Assembly (NCBI GenBank): GCA_951799425.1
Contig: OX637393.1
Span: 8,378,244-8,442,243 of the forward strand
Length of the DNA stretch: 64,000 bases
From: Ilex aquifolium
Lineage: Eukaryota > Streptophyta > Magnoliopsida > Aquifoliales > Aquifoliaceae
Reading direction: 5' to 3'
Shown here: positions 9,687 through 20,957 of the stretch, in pieces
Layout: every line of letters begins with the position of its first letter
How positions within the stretch are numbered: the first letter of the stretch is position 1
Notes under the pieces: generated by a model
What the model saw: only the letters and a program-made list of their open reading frames with translations
Database searches by the model: none
Told to the model about the DNA's origin: nothing
Translations under genes and position numbers: made by a program

Positions 9687-10795
9687 TGTGCGTACAGATT
9701 TTTGCACAATATAAATGTTCGAGCAGAAGCAGGACTAGGGTGAACTCGTCTTGACCATTGACGTCGAATCCTAGCGATGAAGTGGATTGGCGTGACGTAG
9801 GCCAAAAGGAACTGGTTGGATTGACGGTGGCTCCTCCTTGTGGAACGGTTGAACCAAGCCTCACAAACGGCGTTGGATTCCGGCTTCTCCTGGACAAGAA
9901 GAGAAGAGTTAGAAGGGTGCCGGAGTGTCTCCGGCGTTTCCCCTCCGACGGACAAGTCAGTAGTCATTTTTGAGAGGGAGAGTATTCGGAGCACACTTGT
10001 TTGCATGTATTGCGTACCTTCGATTTGCCTCTCAGAGGGCTATTTATACCTTTGTTGGTAGTAATCATTGCGGGCTAGTGCACAGTAGGAGATGTCAGTC
10101 ATGGGGAAGCGTTTTTCCCCTTTTGCAGAGATATTTGAAGGCTCTTAACTGCTCGGAGTCCCGACCAATCAATGCCCCTTCCCTCGGGCGCCCGAGCAAT
10201 AAATGCTCTTATCCCTATGCAAATGTATTGAATGCTTGATCTTCGTAGCACTTAATGCGCCCCTTTCCGGGCTATCCCAGTCATCAAGGACATCCCATCA
10301 TACTGAATGTTTATTAAATGATCCCCCGTATACCCGGACAATGACTGGGACCTTTGTGTAAAGCTATGTACTGCTCTGCTCACAGTACTACGTGTCCTTA
10401 TCCCCTTGGTTGCCAACTCTGCTTACCCTGCCTGCCTTACTGAGTTGACGGAAAGGACAAGCCAGTGACTCCTTCCTCGCCTTAGTCTCCACAAGCCGAA
10501 GACGTCGGGGAGCTTTTGGAGCCGAGATGACGTGTACCGGGCCTTGTATCCCGAGAAGACATATGCGCCGAGGACACGTGTGAGATGAGGCAGCACCGAG
10601 GTTCATTGAGTGCCGAGATTACGTGTCATCAATCTAAACCACCCAGTGGTATCCGGACGCCGAGGACACGTGTCACCATTCTAGTACCGGGATCACACGA
10701 CGCCGAGGACGTGTGTCGTGACATCAGTCGTCGGAGCACAGTGATCCCCCGAGAACACGTGTTACCATCTGCTGACCCCACAGAATGTCCCATCA
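9687..10795 (-). repeat. 5' LTR of the gypsy element, 1109 bp, complete
   Basis: It runs TGTGCGTACAG...TGTCCCATCA on the plus strand, so it has TG/CA ends. The inner end is fixed by the primer-binding site, the outer end by the end of identity with the left LTR. A TATA box (TATAAATA on the minus strand) lies at 10041-10048 and is the likely start signal for the gag-pol transcript, leaving an R-U5 of roughly 330 bases. The ACGTG array lies at 10390-10761, in U3. Confidence 0.92.
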
Positions 10796-11220
10796 CCACC
10801 CTTACAATTAAATAGGGTAAATCTCTGGAAATATGATAATTGATCGCTTTGCATAGTTAATTTTCATCTTTTTTTCTCCAATTTTCAAGTAGTCGTTGGA
10901 ATTTTTGAATTGGTATTTTTTTGTTTTTGCATTAATATCATACAAATTAAGCCATATGAATTAAGATGGTCCGTACTTGACTGAGTTGACTATCAACACT
11001 CATTGTCACCTTCTGCAGATGAGTCCACCGTCCACAATATTACATCCCCTCGTTAAAAAACATGAAGATCATATGTCGGCCTCTCTCTCTCTCTCTGTCA
11101 CACACACAGAGGTGGCCGCCATTATTAAGAAGTTTGTGTGGTACTTGGAAGTGGGGTTATGGCATTACATGTTGGTTGACGTTTGAGTGGCAGATAAAAG
11201 TACATTAGCTACCAATAAAT
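10796..11220. other. intergenic, flank of the gypsy insertion
   Basis: AT-rich sequence with a short CT run at about 11081-11096. No coding frame, repeat boundary or RNA gene that I can support. Confidence 0.6.
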
Positions 11221-11222
11221 TA

Positions 11223-11520
11223 TTCCCTTCGTTCCTAAATATCTGCCGTTTAAGATTTTTACACAGAAATTAAGGAAACAATTAAATAGCTCTAATATGA
11301 GTAAAAAATAATTGCACAAGACTAAAATACTCATATTCAATACGTATTGGGAAGGAAAAGAATATGAAAGGCACTTAGCCTACACCTAATCTAATGCATT
11401 GAAGAGTTGAGGGTAAATTTGGAAGAAAAAATATTTATTGTGCTTTGGTTTAATTAAACGACAGATATTATGGAACAAAAAAAATTATGTAAAACGACAA
11501 ATATTTAGGAACGGAGAGAG
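11223..11520. mobile_element. Stowaway-type MITE (Tc1/mariner-like)
   Basis: Left end TTCCCTTCGTTCCTAAATAT and right end ATATTTAGGAACGGAGAGAG form terminal inverted repeats of about 30 bases. TA dinucleotides at 11221-11222 and 11521-11522 are the target duplication. The CTCCCTCCGTTCCTAAATATTTGTC-type end is a familiar Stowaway terminus in plants. It is 298 bp with no coding capacity. Confidence 0.85.
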
Positions 11521-11989
11521 TACTAAAAGTCGAGATATATGTCAAAACACTTATGTTATTCCTAATCTTTTGATATGTTAAAATATATAGTTACCAAGTA
11601 TCATGGGTCGTCCTGATCTTCTTGTGGTTATACTTTGGGAGCCTTCTGGGATGTCTAGAATTATATTAATTTGTATTTCTAACCATTTTATTAGAGTTTT
11701 TTTTTTTCAAATTATCATTCTTTTCAGACTTAATTATATCTGCACGTTTTCACGTTGAGAAATCAAGGATCAAACCTAGTGGTAGTGGTTGTGAAAACAA
11801 AGCTACCATGAAAAAATATATTAGAAATTAGGGTAAAAAAGAAGTAAAGTTTTAAAAAAAAAATGGTACTTTGGAATTTATTCCATTTTTTCTGACTCTG
11901 TACTTGTGATTAGACAAGGATTTGAGCCTCATAAATCCTAAGAGCTCAAAAATACATCAATTTCTCCTCCTTTTTTCTACAAAAAATTA

Positions 11990-12967
11990 TGGTATTGTTT
12001 GGTTTGCATCTCTAAAAACAGTATCCAAAAATAATTTTTTAGAAGAGTTTTAAAAAAATATTTTTTGATATTTTTGTATTACAAAACTTGTTTGGTTATA
12101 TGGTTTTGAAAATAGTTTTAAAGAACAGAAAATAGTAAAACTTGTATAGACAATGATCCACAAAATCAATTTTTAACTTATCACTTCTAAACCAAAAAAA
12201 AAAAAAATATCACCACAAAATCATTCTCTCTCTCCAGTCAAGCAATACGTCTTATGGAGCCTTCTCTCACTCTCTCTCTCCTCTCCTCTCCTCTCCTCTC
12301 CTCTCCTCTCTCCATTATCTTCTCACACAACAGCTCTCTCTCTCCTCTCTCAATTATCTTCTCACAACATCTCTCTCTCCATTATCTTCTCACACAGCAC
12401 AAACATACACACACACACACAACAAACACACACCCACACGTACAACAAACACACACACACACACATAGCCATCGCACACACATACATCGCACAATACACA
12501 CACACACATAGATCTGTTGCACAGAGAGAGAGAGAGAGGAGATGGGTTGTGTGAAAGAGATAGAAGGCTATAAGTATGTGCTCAAATTTACACTCGTGCA
12601 CACAGACGCACACAGATCTGTGTATATATACAAATCTTAAGTTAGATTAGAGAGAGGGAGAGAGAGAAGGAAAGTTGCAAGAGAGAGAGAACTCAGTGAG
12701 AATGGTGGAGAAGAAGAGTTGCAGTCACCATTTTTTGTCTCCAACGAAACTCAAAAGGGAGACCTCATTAATTTGGAAATGAGTGTTTCTCGTGTTTTTA
12801 TTGTGCCTTAGAAAACAGTGAGAACACCATTTTTTTGTTCTCTAAAATCATACTTCAATTCTCAGAATTTTCAAAAAATTGGAGAACAAAAAATCTAACT
12901 AAACAACATCTCTCTTGTTTTTAAAGATTTGAGAACAAAAAAACTTTTGTAAACACAAACAGACCCT
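11990..12967. repeat. low-complexity block with CT, CTCTC and CA repeats, perhaps inside a non-autonomous hAT-like element
   Basis: The block holds a CTCTC pentamer run (about 12280-12310), CA/ACAC runs (12403-12505) and GA runs (12521-12538 and 12640-12690). The edges read GGTATTGTTTGGTTT on the left and AAACAGACCCTATA on the right, loosely inverted, like many hAT-type non-autonomous elements. I see no clear target duplication. ORFs across the block are only repeat translations. Confidence 0.4.
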
Positions 12968-14335
12968 ATATTTTTCCAAACGGGATCATCCTTATATTTT
13001 TTTCTAATCTTACTTGAAACCTTATAAAAACAAATTAATCACGAAAAAAAAACAAAAAAAATTCGGAAAAGACAGAAAATTAAACATGAAGAAAAGTATG
13101 CTCTTCACATAAGAATCAAACATTGAAGAAGACAAACTATAGTTTGCCAAACCTATGGTCACCCGAGTAAGTCTAGAACCTAAAAATTTGATCTAATTTA
13201 TTGATTTAATGATGTGATTTTATTGTAATCGTTTGATTAATAACAAATTTCAATGTTTAATGGAGTCCACAGTCAATGCAATAACTATAATAAATTAAAT
13301 CAATAAATTAAGTTACAATAACATTGTTCTACCCACTCCCCCGCCTTGAAATCAAGCAAACCACATTAAACCCTCTCGATGCTTTCTAAACCCATAGTTG
13401 ACACATGCAGTTCACGTGAAAACCACGTGTAATTGAACTAAACACCAAAAATATGAGAGAGAGAGAGAGAGAGAATCCAAAGGAACTGAGTCAAAAAGAG
13501 GATTGGAATGGTCGTGTTTGAGTCCGACAATGGCCGTCATTTGGGTGGGGGCAAGTGTTGTTTCGACCTTACTCAACGCCGAAATCCCTGGAACTGGAAT
13601 AGTCCCCAATAGCGGCGGACACATACCCCTTCTCCCATATGTTTTTTTTTTCATTTATATAAGTTGGGAGTCGTGTATACAACATTCAAATGCTTGATTG
13701 AAAAGAAATGAGACGAAGAGAGGACGAGGGAGAAATGTGAATAATAAGAGACCAAGAGAGAAATGCTGTTTGATGGAGAATTATGAGACATAATTCAATG
13801 CAGTAATTGTATTTAAAAGTGACTTCTATGTAACACTGAAACTTACAATTAATCTAATTGTTGTATTGTATTAGGTTCCTGATTAAATCGTTAAATTAGG
13901 TCCTTGTAACATTGCTCAAAATTTAAAGAGCAACGAGAGATTGAAGGATGAGTGGGAAGTGATTATATGTGTGACGGGAAACAATTCGATTGATTAAAAA
14001 AAAATTGTTCATTTCTTATTTTCATACATAAAAATTGAAGAATTATGTAAAAGGGACAATAAAGCTTTCCAATCACTCGCCTAAATTGATTATTGTTGTT
14101 GTTATTATTATTATTATTACTAGTAGTAGTAGTAGTATTATAATATATCTTAAAATACTAATTAAGGTGTGGTGCATGAGGGCATTGCGTTGTTGCTATT
14201 TGGTTGTGATTTTTAAATTTTGTGTATGGATGAGCATGCATAATGCACACTGGGATAGATGTTACGAGTGACCATAGTAGGAGAAATACATCATCCAGTT
14301 CGTCACAGGCCATGGATTTCGGGTAACAGATGACA

Positions 14336-14340
<5 letters not shown>
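12968..14340. other. intergenic AT-rich DNA
   Basis: Contains a short GA run at about 13455-13474 and an ATT/AGT trinucleotide run near 14100-14140. Nothing else that I can support. Confidence 0.6.
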
Positions 14341-14373
<33 letters not shown>

Positions 14374-14412
14374 ATGTGTGTGTCTGTGTGCTTTAGTGTA
14401 TGTGTGTGTGTA
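14341..14412. repeat. CT and GT microsatellite
   Basis: About 15 CT units (14341-14370) followed by GT-rich sequence. A second TG/GA compound repeat lies at 14682-14722. Simple repeats without other structure. Confidence 0.95.
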
Positions 14413-14682
14413 CAATATGTTTTAATTATCAAACTCTTCTCATAGTAGGGTCTCCTGAAGAAAAACTGTTAGAGATAATTGTTGTGGATGGAGGTTCTAT
14501 GTGCCGTCCAACGTAAATGCTTATGTTCCATTTCCTCTACCTTTTCTTATTCTAATCTCTCTCATAACGAATTTCTTCAAAAACAACGAGCTTTTTCTTA
14601 GTTCTACTTTACCACAGCTGGTTATTTGAACTTTTATGTTCCGTTGTTGCCCCCATTGGCTTTTAGCTTCAAATTTGTTGTT

Positions 14683-14722
<40 letters not shown>

Positions 14723-15678
14723 GTGCTGAGGAGTGGCCACTCACTTCTCCACTTCTATTGCATGGATATAAAATGTCTTTTTTTTTTTGGGGGGGTGACA
14801 GTTTTGGATAACCAAAACAAACCCTAAAAGAGACTTTACTCCTAAGGCTCCCTCTTATCTTTTTCGGTATAAACAATTCTATTATACCTAACTTGTAGAC
14901 CTAATTCACTATAGCCCTTGGATTGACTGTATGCTCTATCAAATATTAGAACATAGTGTCAATCCAACAGTTACAATGCAATCACATTATTAGATCAATA
15001 AATGAGATCAAATTTTTATATTTAAATAACATTACTTATTCAGAATTCAGTATTGTGGGCATTGACAAAACACCAAGCAAACTAGAAAACTAAAAAGTAA
15101 TACCAAAATGTCTCTTGCTTCTGGTTGGTCAAATACTAATATATATATAACCCTATTTTATGCTTTGGTCTTAAATATATGTACCCTCATCCACCCAACA
15201 TTATCGGCCATTTACTTTATGAACATAATCTACAGTCTTACTACACTATTTTTTATTAGTGGAAGTGACGAACTACAATATGCAATGCTAAAAGGTAGAC
15301 AAAAATATATATATAAAACTTAAATTGCTACAATGTGATGACCTGCTAATCACTTCATAGGTAAACTGTTTCAAATCAGATGTCAAACATTTAAACTACT
15401 AATGGTTATTTTTTACGTGAATTCGAAATTAGTGGATTAGAATTAACTAGTTTTCGGTATAATCCAAAAATAAGATGACATACTAAGATAAAAAATACAT
15501 GATTTTTGGTTTAGAGGGTGTTTTTTAGTTTGCTTTTTTTTTTTCAGAATGTAAACTTATTGATTGATATATAACAAACTAATATACATCTTCATAAAAT
15601 TTACTACATTCAAGGAAGTCCCCCTCCCTATACAATCTTTAGAAAAGGGAGGAAAATAAACAATCAATCGAACTAAGA

Positions 15679-15836
15679 GCAATGCTATTGAGATATGATT
15701 TGTAGACATAATTTTGGAATTTAATGATTGTGACCATTAGATTATCAGCGAGTCCAGTATTAAATGGGCCACACTATAAATTCCTCAAACTATGTCCCTA
15801 AATTATGTCACAAGCACACCAAACTTGCATTGAGTG
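15679..15836. mobile_element. hairpin MITE, GAGCAATG family
   Basis: Left arm GAGCAATGCTATTGAGATAT... with GTAGACATAATTTTGG is inverted imperfectly as CCTAAATTATGTCACAAG...TTGCATTGAG at the right. The middle reads GACCATTAGATTATC...GGGCCACAC. The layout matches the better preserved hairpin MITE at 62783-62954. The target duplication is not clear. Confidence 0.5.
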
Positions 15837-17776
15837 GATTTTTAGTTGATGGAGGTGGTGATTTGTTTAGAAAATAAGAACCTCGCCCTATGTCTTTTGT
15901 TTATGGTTTACACGTGTAGATTCAAACACAAAATGATTACTAAATAGATTAGATTAGCATCATGACACCTAACACATGTTTATTTAAATGAGTCGAATTA
16001 GAATTGACTATTATTTAATATGACCTAAAATATGTCTAAACAAGGAACGCCAATACTCACTATAAAAAATCTTATTATGTCAATTGACATCACCTGCAAA
16101 GTAATCATTTCTTATTGTAAAGTTTCAACTCACACAAATCATGGAATACTGGTACCCTCCACTTACTTTCTGTTCCATCTCTTAAGGAGTGAGGGGAAGA
16201 ATATTAAAGAGCAAGGTCAACGCAAATCAACTGAAAAATAACACACCAACGTTGTCTCTTTTGTTTAGTGGTAAAGAACCTACATAAAATTCCCTATCAG
16301 TAGTGTCAATTGACGCATTATCACGGAAGATAGTGTTACATGTTGTGGCGGTGGCGGTGGTGGTGGTATTGTTTGTTTTAGCTAGTTCTGGAATAAATCA
16401 AGTTATAGTTTTTAGTTAAATAAGGTTTCCTATCAGACTGATTATTTTATATACACTTTTTAGGTAAAGTATTTAGTACTATGAAGAAGTATTGGTATAT
16501 TGTTTTCTGTAATGATATGATGGAAACATAATTTTTTTTTTTTTTTTCAGTTACTATGGTGACCAAGACCCATCCCATAGTAGTAGTTAAAGTGTGCATG
16601 AAGCACTCGACATGTATGAGTTTTTTTAAAGTCGCACGGGCATAACCCAAATGCAGCAATAATATACAATGTGAGTCCTGCCTAACAAGTGGTGTCATCA
16701 TCATTGACACTTAAGTCATGGAAACCATGTAAGATTCTAAAGCTTTGTGGGTCTATTTCAAAGTACAAAATATTTTACAACGTAGATCTGGAGCGGTAAA
16801 ATTCACTCAACTTTTTTGTAAAGGTAAATTCACTTGATTTGGTAACATACCGAAAAATGATTATCAGCCCTAAATCTTTATCTAAGTTATTTGTAGCCAA
16901 TAATCATTGACATAATAAGATAACAATATAATTTAACAAAAGTCACTTCGTAATTAGATAAGAAAAAGAGGTCCATACCAAAAAACTAATTTGCGGTCCA
17001 GTCTACTCCTAGAAGTGACTAGCCGTACAATGTCTACATTATAACTAGCAAATACCTTGTTTTTTTCTTTTTTTCTAACTAGCTTCATGCCATCTTTTTT
17101 TGGGTAAATAAAAATATTATTTTCCTATAACGACTGATATACAATATAGTTCAAGACATGTCCGAAGTTTCTAGAGGTGCCCAAGAGAGATACTCAAAGA
17201 ATCAAAATTACCTAGTCTGAATGATCATGATTTGTGATACTAGGTAACTATATCTCTCGCACGTCGAGAGATTAGGAATAACATTTGTCTTTTTATAATT
17301 ATAGATGGCATAGGTCTAGTCCAAGTTATCTATCCTCACAACCCGAAGGGATTAGTCACACCTTTTGGTATATTTATACCATTAGGGTGTTCCCGTGCAA
17401 AACACTTTTTTTTTTATCATATTTAAAAGATGAAATGTAAATAGACTGAATTATTGTGATTAAAAGATTAAAATTTTAGTTGTAATATAAGTCATCCCAT
17501 TTAAACAACTTTAAGACCCCTGAATTCAAAATTATTCTTTTCATGACAACATAACTTTTCTTATAACAGGGTTCATTGAAACAATTGCTTGGATATGCAC
17601 ACTGTTTAACGACAGGCGCCGTTCGTTGCAACTTGAAAAATATCCCTGAAACACCGACTGTGCTAAAGTTTATGCCAAATTAAGGACAAGTCTAAGCTAC
17701 TCAAAAAAAAAAAAAATGGGTACCATACCACCATTATAATTTTTATAAATTTTTAGGATCATTTATAAAATTTGTA
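15837..17776. other. intergenic AT-rich DNA
   Basis: No frame with family-like features, no RNA gene and no long repeat seen. Short homopolymer runs only. Confidence 0.55.
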
Positions 17777-17811
17777 GTAACTTGCGATCGAAAGAATCGA
17801 TCGCAAGTTAC
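17777..17811. repeat. perfect inverted repeat (hairpin)
   Basis: GTAACTTGCGATCGA at 17777-17791 is exactly complementary to TCGATCGCAAGTTAC at 17797-17811, with a five-base loop AAGAA. The stem contains two GATC-type sites. It is not followed by a T run or gene and is not inside a recognised element. Confidence 0.9.
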
Positions 17812-17947
17812 CAAAAAATTGTAACTCAAAATTTAAAAGTTGTAATATGACCTAAAAAAATTGTAAATTTTTGTTGTAAAAAAATTCAAAAATTTGTATC
17901 AAAACCCACAAAAATTATAAAACCTAGAGGTCTAATATATATATATA

Positions 17948-19048
17948 CTAGTTATTTCCCGTGTCTGAAGGTACGAAGTAATAAAAAAAAAGTCAACAAT
18001 TAACATATTTATATTCACACTCAAAATCAAATTACAAATATAGAGGAGATAGAAAGAAATTTAAGCATCGATTGTAGTGGGGGCGAGCAGTGGTTGTGGT
18101 GGTGGCGACAGTGGTGGTGGTGAGAGACGGTGATAGCTGTGATGGGTGATGACGACTAATTGTGATGGTGGCAGCTACGGGTGGCAATGGTGATGGTGGG
18201 ACAGTGGCGGTGGTGGTAAGGTGGCAGCAGCAGTGGTGGTGGCAATGATGGGGATGGTGGTGATGGGGCGACGGTGTTGGTGGTAGGGTGGCGGTAGCGG
18301 TGGTGATGGTGGTGGTGGGGTGATGGGGGTGGTGGTAATTGTGATTATGGTTGTGTGGAGGTGGGTGTGGTGGTCGTGGGGGTGACAACAGTGGTAGTGG
18401 TTGTTGTGGCAGACGTGATGGTGTGGTGGCGGCGGCGGTAGTGGTGGTGGTGGGGTGACAGTGATAGTGGTAATGATGATAGTGGTGGTGGGGTGGCAAC
18501 AGTGGTGGTGGCGGCAGCGGTAGTGGTGGTTGTTATGGAAGAGGTGGTGGTGGGGTTGTAGCGGTGGTGGTGGTGGTAGAGTGGCGACAGCGATGGTGGT
18601 GGGGCGATGGGGTGGTGGTAGTGGTGAAGGTGGTGATGGGGCGGTGGGTAGGGTGGTGGTGGTGGTGGTGGTTATTGTGGTAGAGGTGGTGGTGTGGTGA
18701 CGGTGGCGGTGGCGGTGGCGGTGGTGGTGGTGGTGGTGGTGGTGGTGGTGGTGGTGGTAATGGTGATGGTGGTGGTGGTGGTGATGGTGGTGGTGGTGGT
18801 GGTGAGGTGGTTTCAAACACTATTTTTTTTTTAAAGTATTTATGAGAAATTATAAATATTAAAAGCACTTTTAAAAAGTCACACCAAACACACCCTTAAG
18901 GGCCTATTTTCTCTATTAAATTTTGGATGTTAATATTAACCGTCAGATTAACTTTAAAGTAAAATTTAAAGAGATCTCAACCGCGAAAAACAAAAGTCAT
19001 TTTGTTTATCTTTTGAGATTTGAATTGTGTTGTACTTTATTATATAGA
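17948..19048 (-). mobile_element. Helitron-like non-autonomous element, copy 1
   Basis: On the minus strand it starts TCTATATAATAAAGT after an A and ends AACTAG before a T, fitting the Helitron rule of 5' TC, 3' CTRR and A^T insertion. A weak hairpin (CGTACCT..AGACACG) lies about 12 bases before CTAG. No terminal inverted repeats or target duplication. Its core (about 18075-18812) is a GGT/GGC/GAT-rich imperfect trinucleotide array. The plus and minus frames over it (poly-His/Thr/Pro or poly-Gly) are artefacts of the repeat. Confidence 0.7.
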
Positions 19049-19052
19049 TATA

Positions 19053-20046
19053 CTAGTTATTGCATGTGCCTGAAGGTACAGAATAATAAAAAATGGTAAA
19101 TAATAAACATAATTGTATTCATATCCAAAATTAAATCACAAACATAGAAGAGAGATAAATGAATTTAAGCATCGGTTGTAGTGGGGGTGAGAGGTGGTGG
19201 TGGTAGGAGACGGTGATGGTTAGCAATGACCGTGGTGGTGGGGGGTGGCGGCAGCGATGGTGGGGGTGACGGCGGCAACAGTGATGGTGGTGGCGGCGGC
19301 GGTGGTGGAGGCGGCGACGGTGGTGGCGGCGGCGGTGATGGTGGTGGTGGTGGTGGTGTCGATAATAGTGGTGGTGGCGGCGGCGGCGGCGACGGCGATG
19401 ATGGTGGTGGTGGTGGTGGTGGTGGTGGTGGTGGTGGTGGCAGTGGCGGGGGCAGTGGCAGGGGCGGTGGTGGTGGTGGCGGTGGTGATGGTAGTGGCGG
19501 CGGTGGCGGCGACGACAGTGGTGGTGGCGGTGGCGGCGATGGTGACGATGGTGATGGTGGTGGTGTAGGTGGTGGCGGCGATGGCGACGGCGGCGACGGT
19601 GATGGTGGTGGTGGCGATGGTGGTGGTGGTGGCGGCGACAGCAATAGTGGCGGTGGCGGTGATGGTGTGGTGATGGCAATAATGGTGGTGGTGGCGGCGG
19701 CGACCACGGTGGCGGTGATGGTGGCAGTGGTGGCGGTGGCGGTGGTGGTGGTAGAGGTAGTGATGGTGATGGTGGGGGTGGTGGGGGTAGAGGTAGTGAT
19801 GGGGCGGTTGCAAACATTATTTTTTTTTTTTTAAAGTACTTATGAGAAATAATTTCTAAAAGTATTTTTAAAAAGTCACTCCAAACATACCATTGGGGGC
19901 CTATTTTTCCTATTAAATTTAGGGTGTTAATATTAGCCATTTAGATTAACTTTAAAGTAAAATTTAAAACAATTTGAACCGCGAAAAGCAAAAGTCATTT
20001 TGTTCATCTTTTGAGATTTGAATTGTAAATTACTTTATTATATAGA
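19053..20046 (-). mobile_element. Helitron-like non-autonomous element, copy 2, in tandem
   Basis: The same 5' end (TCTATATAATAAAGT, ending at plus position 20046) and the same 3' CTAG|T (19053) as copy 1, with a better hairpin TGTACCT..AGGCACA near the 3' end. Flank segments on both sides of the array align clearly to copy 1. Only TATA (19049-19052) separates the copies, which have the same orientation. The array spans about 19190-19800. Confidence 0.72.
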
Positions 20047-20200
20047 TATTTTTTTTTGGTACCGTAGTCTTCTCCACAAAATTAATATTAGACTACAAAG
20101 TAATATCTGCTCAGATATCAACGACAATCTCATAGCTGAGGAAGCAATTTAATACGGGATCATACTAAAATGATTTCAAAGCGTAATTTCCCCAAAAAAC

Positions 20201-20340
20201 GAGAAAATATTATGTGCTCATAGGGTACCACGCTGGCATGTTTACATGGTGCTCACCACCAATCAAAAGTGACCACATCAACAAAAAGTCAGATCATGGC
20301 AGAAACTTGCCAGATCAGCCAAATGAATTAAAATGGGTAA
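20201..20340 (+). repeat. left terminal inverted repeat of the MULE
   Basis: Shares GTGCTCATAGGGTACCA, CATGGTGCTCACCACCAATC and ATGGCAGAAACTTGCCA blocks, inverted, with the right end at 25601-25739. Confidence 0.93.
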
Positions 20341-20957
20341 ATTTGATAGACGGAAATAACGTCTCCGTCTCTTCCTCTCCTCCAGATTTTCTCTTTCTAC
20401 TGCATAGCCTTCACTTCAGCCGTCAACAATATTGAATGTTGTCAGTATTTGCTTATTACTTTCCTTCAAATCTCTCTATCTCTCTCACACATCTCTAAGG
20501 CCATCTAATCTCTCTACCTCCATTTCTACCATTTTTCTCGGTAAACCTTTCTGGCATGAAAAACTACGAAGGTATTTTTCTCTCTTATTTTTTTATTATG
20601 GTTGCTGCTTTTGTGCGGGTTGTGTCATGTGTTTTTCAAGGTGTTGTGTGCATGTATGGTGTTTGTGTGGATTATGGTGTGTATGTGTATGAGATCAACA
20701 AAATATGTATGTGAACTGTGAAGGAATAGTCATTGTGTGTGTCTTGTGTGTTGCCATGTGGGTGTTGTGTGCAATGTGCATGTGTAGTGTTTGTGTGGGT
20801 TCGTGTATCTGTGTTGTGTGTGTATGTGTATCAGCATGGAGGCATGTAAAAGATCAATTATTTATTTATTTAAAAATTTTATTTGATCAATTTTATTATG
20901 ACCTTAATTCTAATTGTTATTTTTATCTTTCAACAATCATTTATTAAAATTTCAACA

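Larger units (their letters stand above)
1..10795 (-). mobile_element. Ty3/gypsy LTR retrotransposon, Tat lineage, nearly complete and young
   Basis: Read on the minus strand the order is: 5' LTR (9687-10795), primer-binding site, gag-protease, TAG, reverse transcriptase-RNase H-second RNase H-integrase, an antisense gene, polypurine tract, and 3' LTR (1-679, its last ~430 bases outside the window). The extra RNase H domain and the antisense gene between pol and the 3' LTR are hallmarks of plant Tat elements (the group including RIRE2, Grande and Retand). Both long frames are open apart from the one TAG. The 5 bases after the right LTR are CCACC; the matching target duplication is off the left edge. 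Inferred full length is about 11.2 kb. Confidence 0.96.

Noticed and set aside
9638-10006. Upstream extension of the gag frame (123 codons)
   Set aside because: It runs through the primer-binding site and LTR; ATG at 9637 fits the family and the transcript better.
12254-12613. Frames over CT/CA repeats
   Set aside because: Pure microsatellite translation.
18032-19940. Long frames encoding poly-His/Thr/Pro or poly-Gly proteins
   Set aside because: They are translations of GGT/GGC triplet arrays, open in several frames on both strands, with no start context or non-repeat domain.
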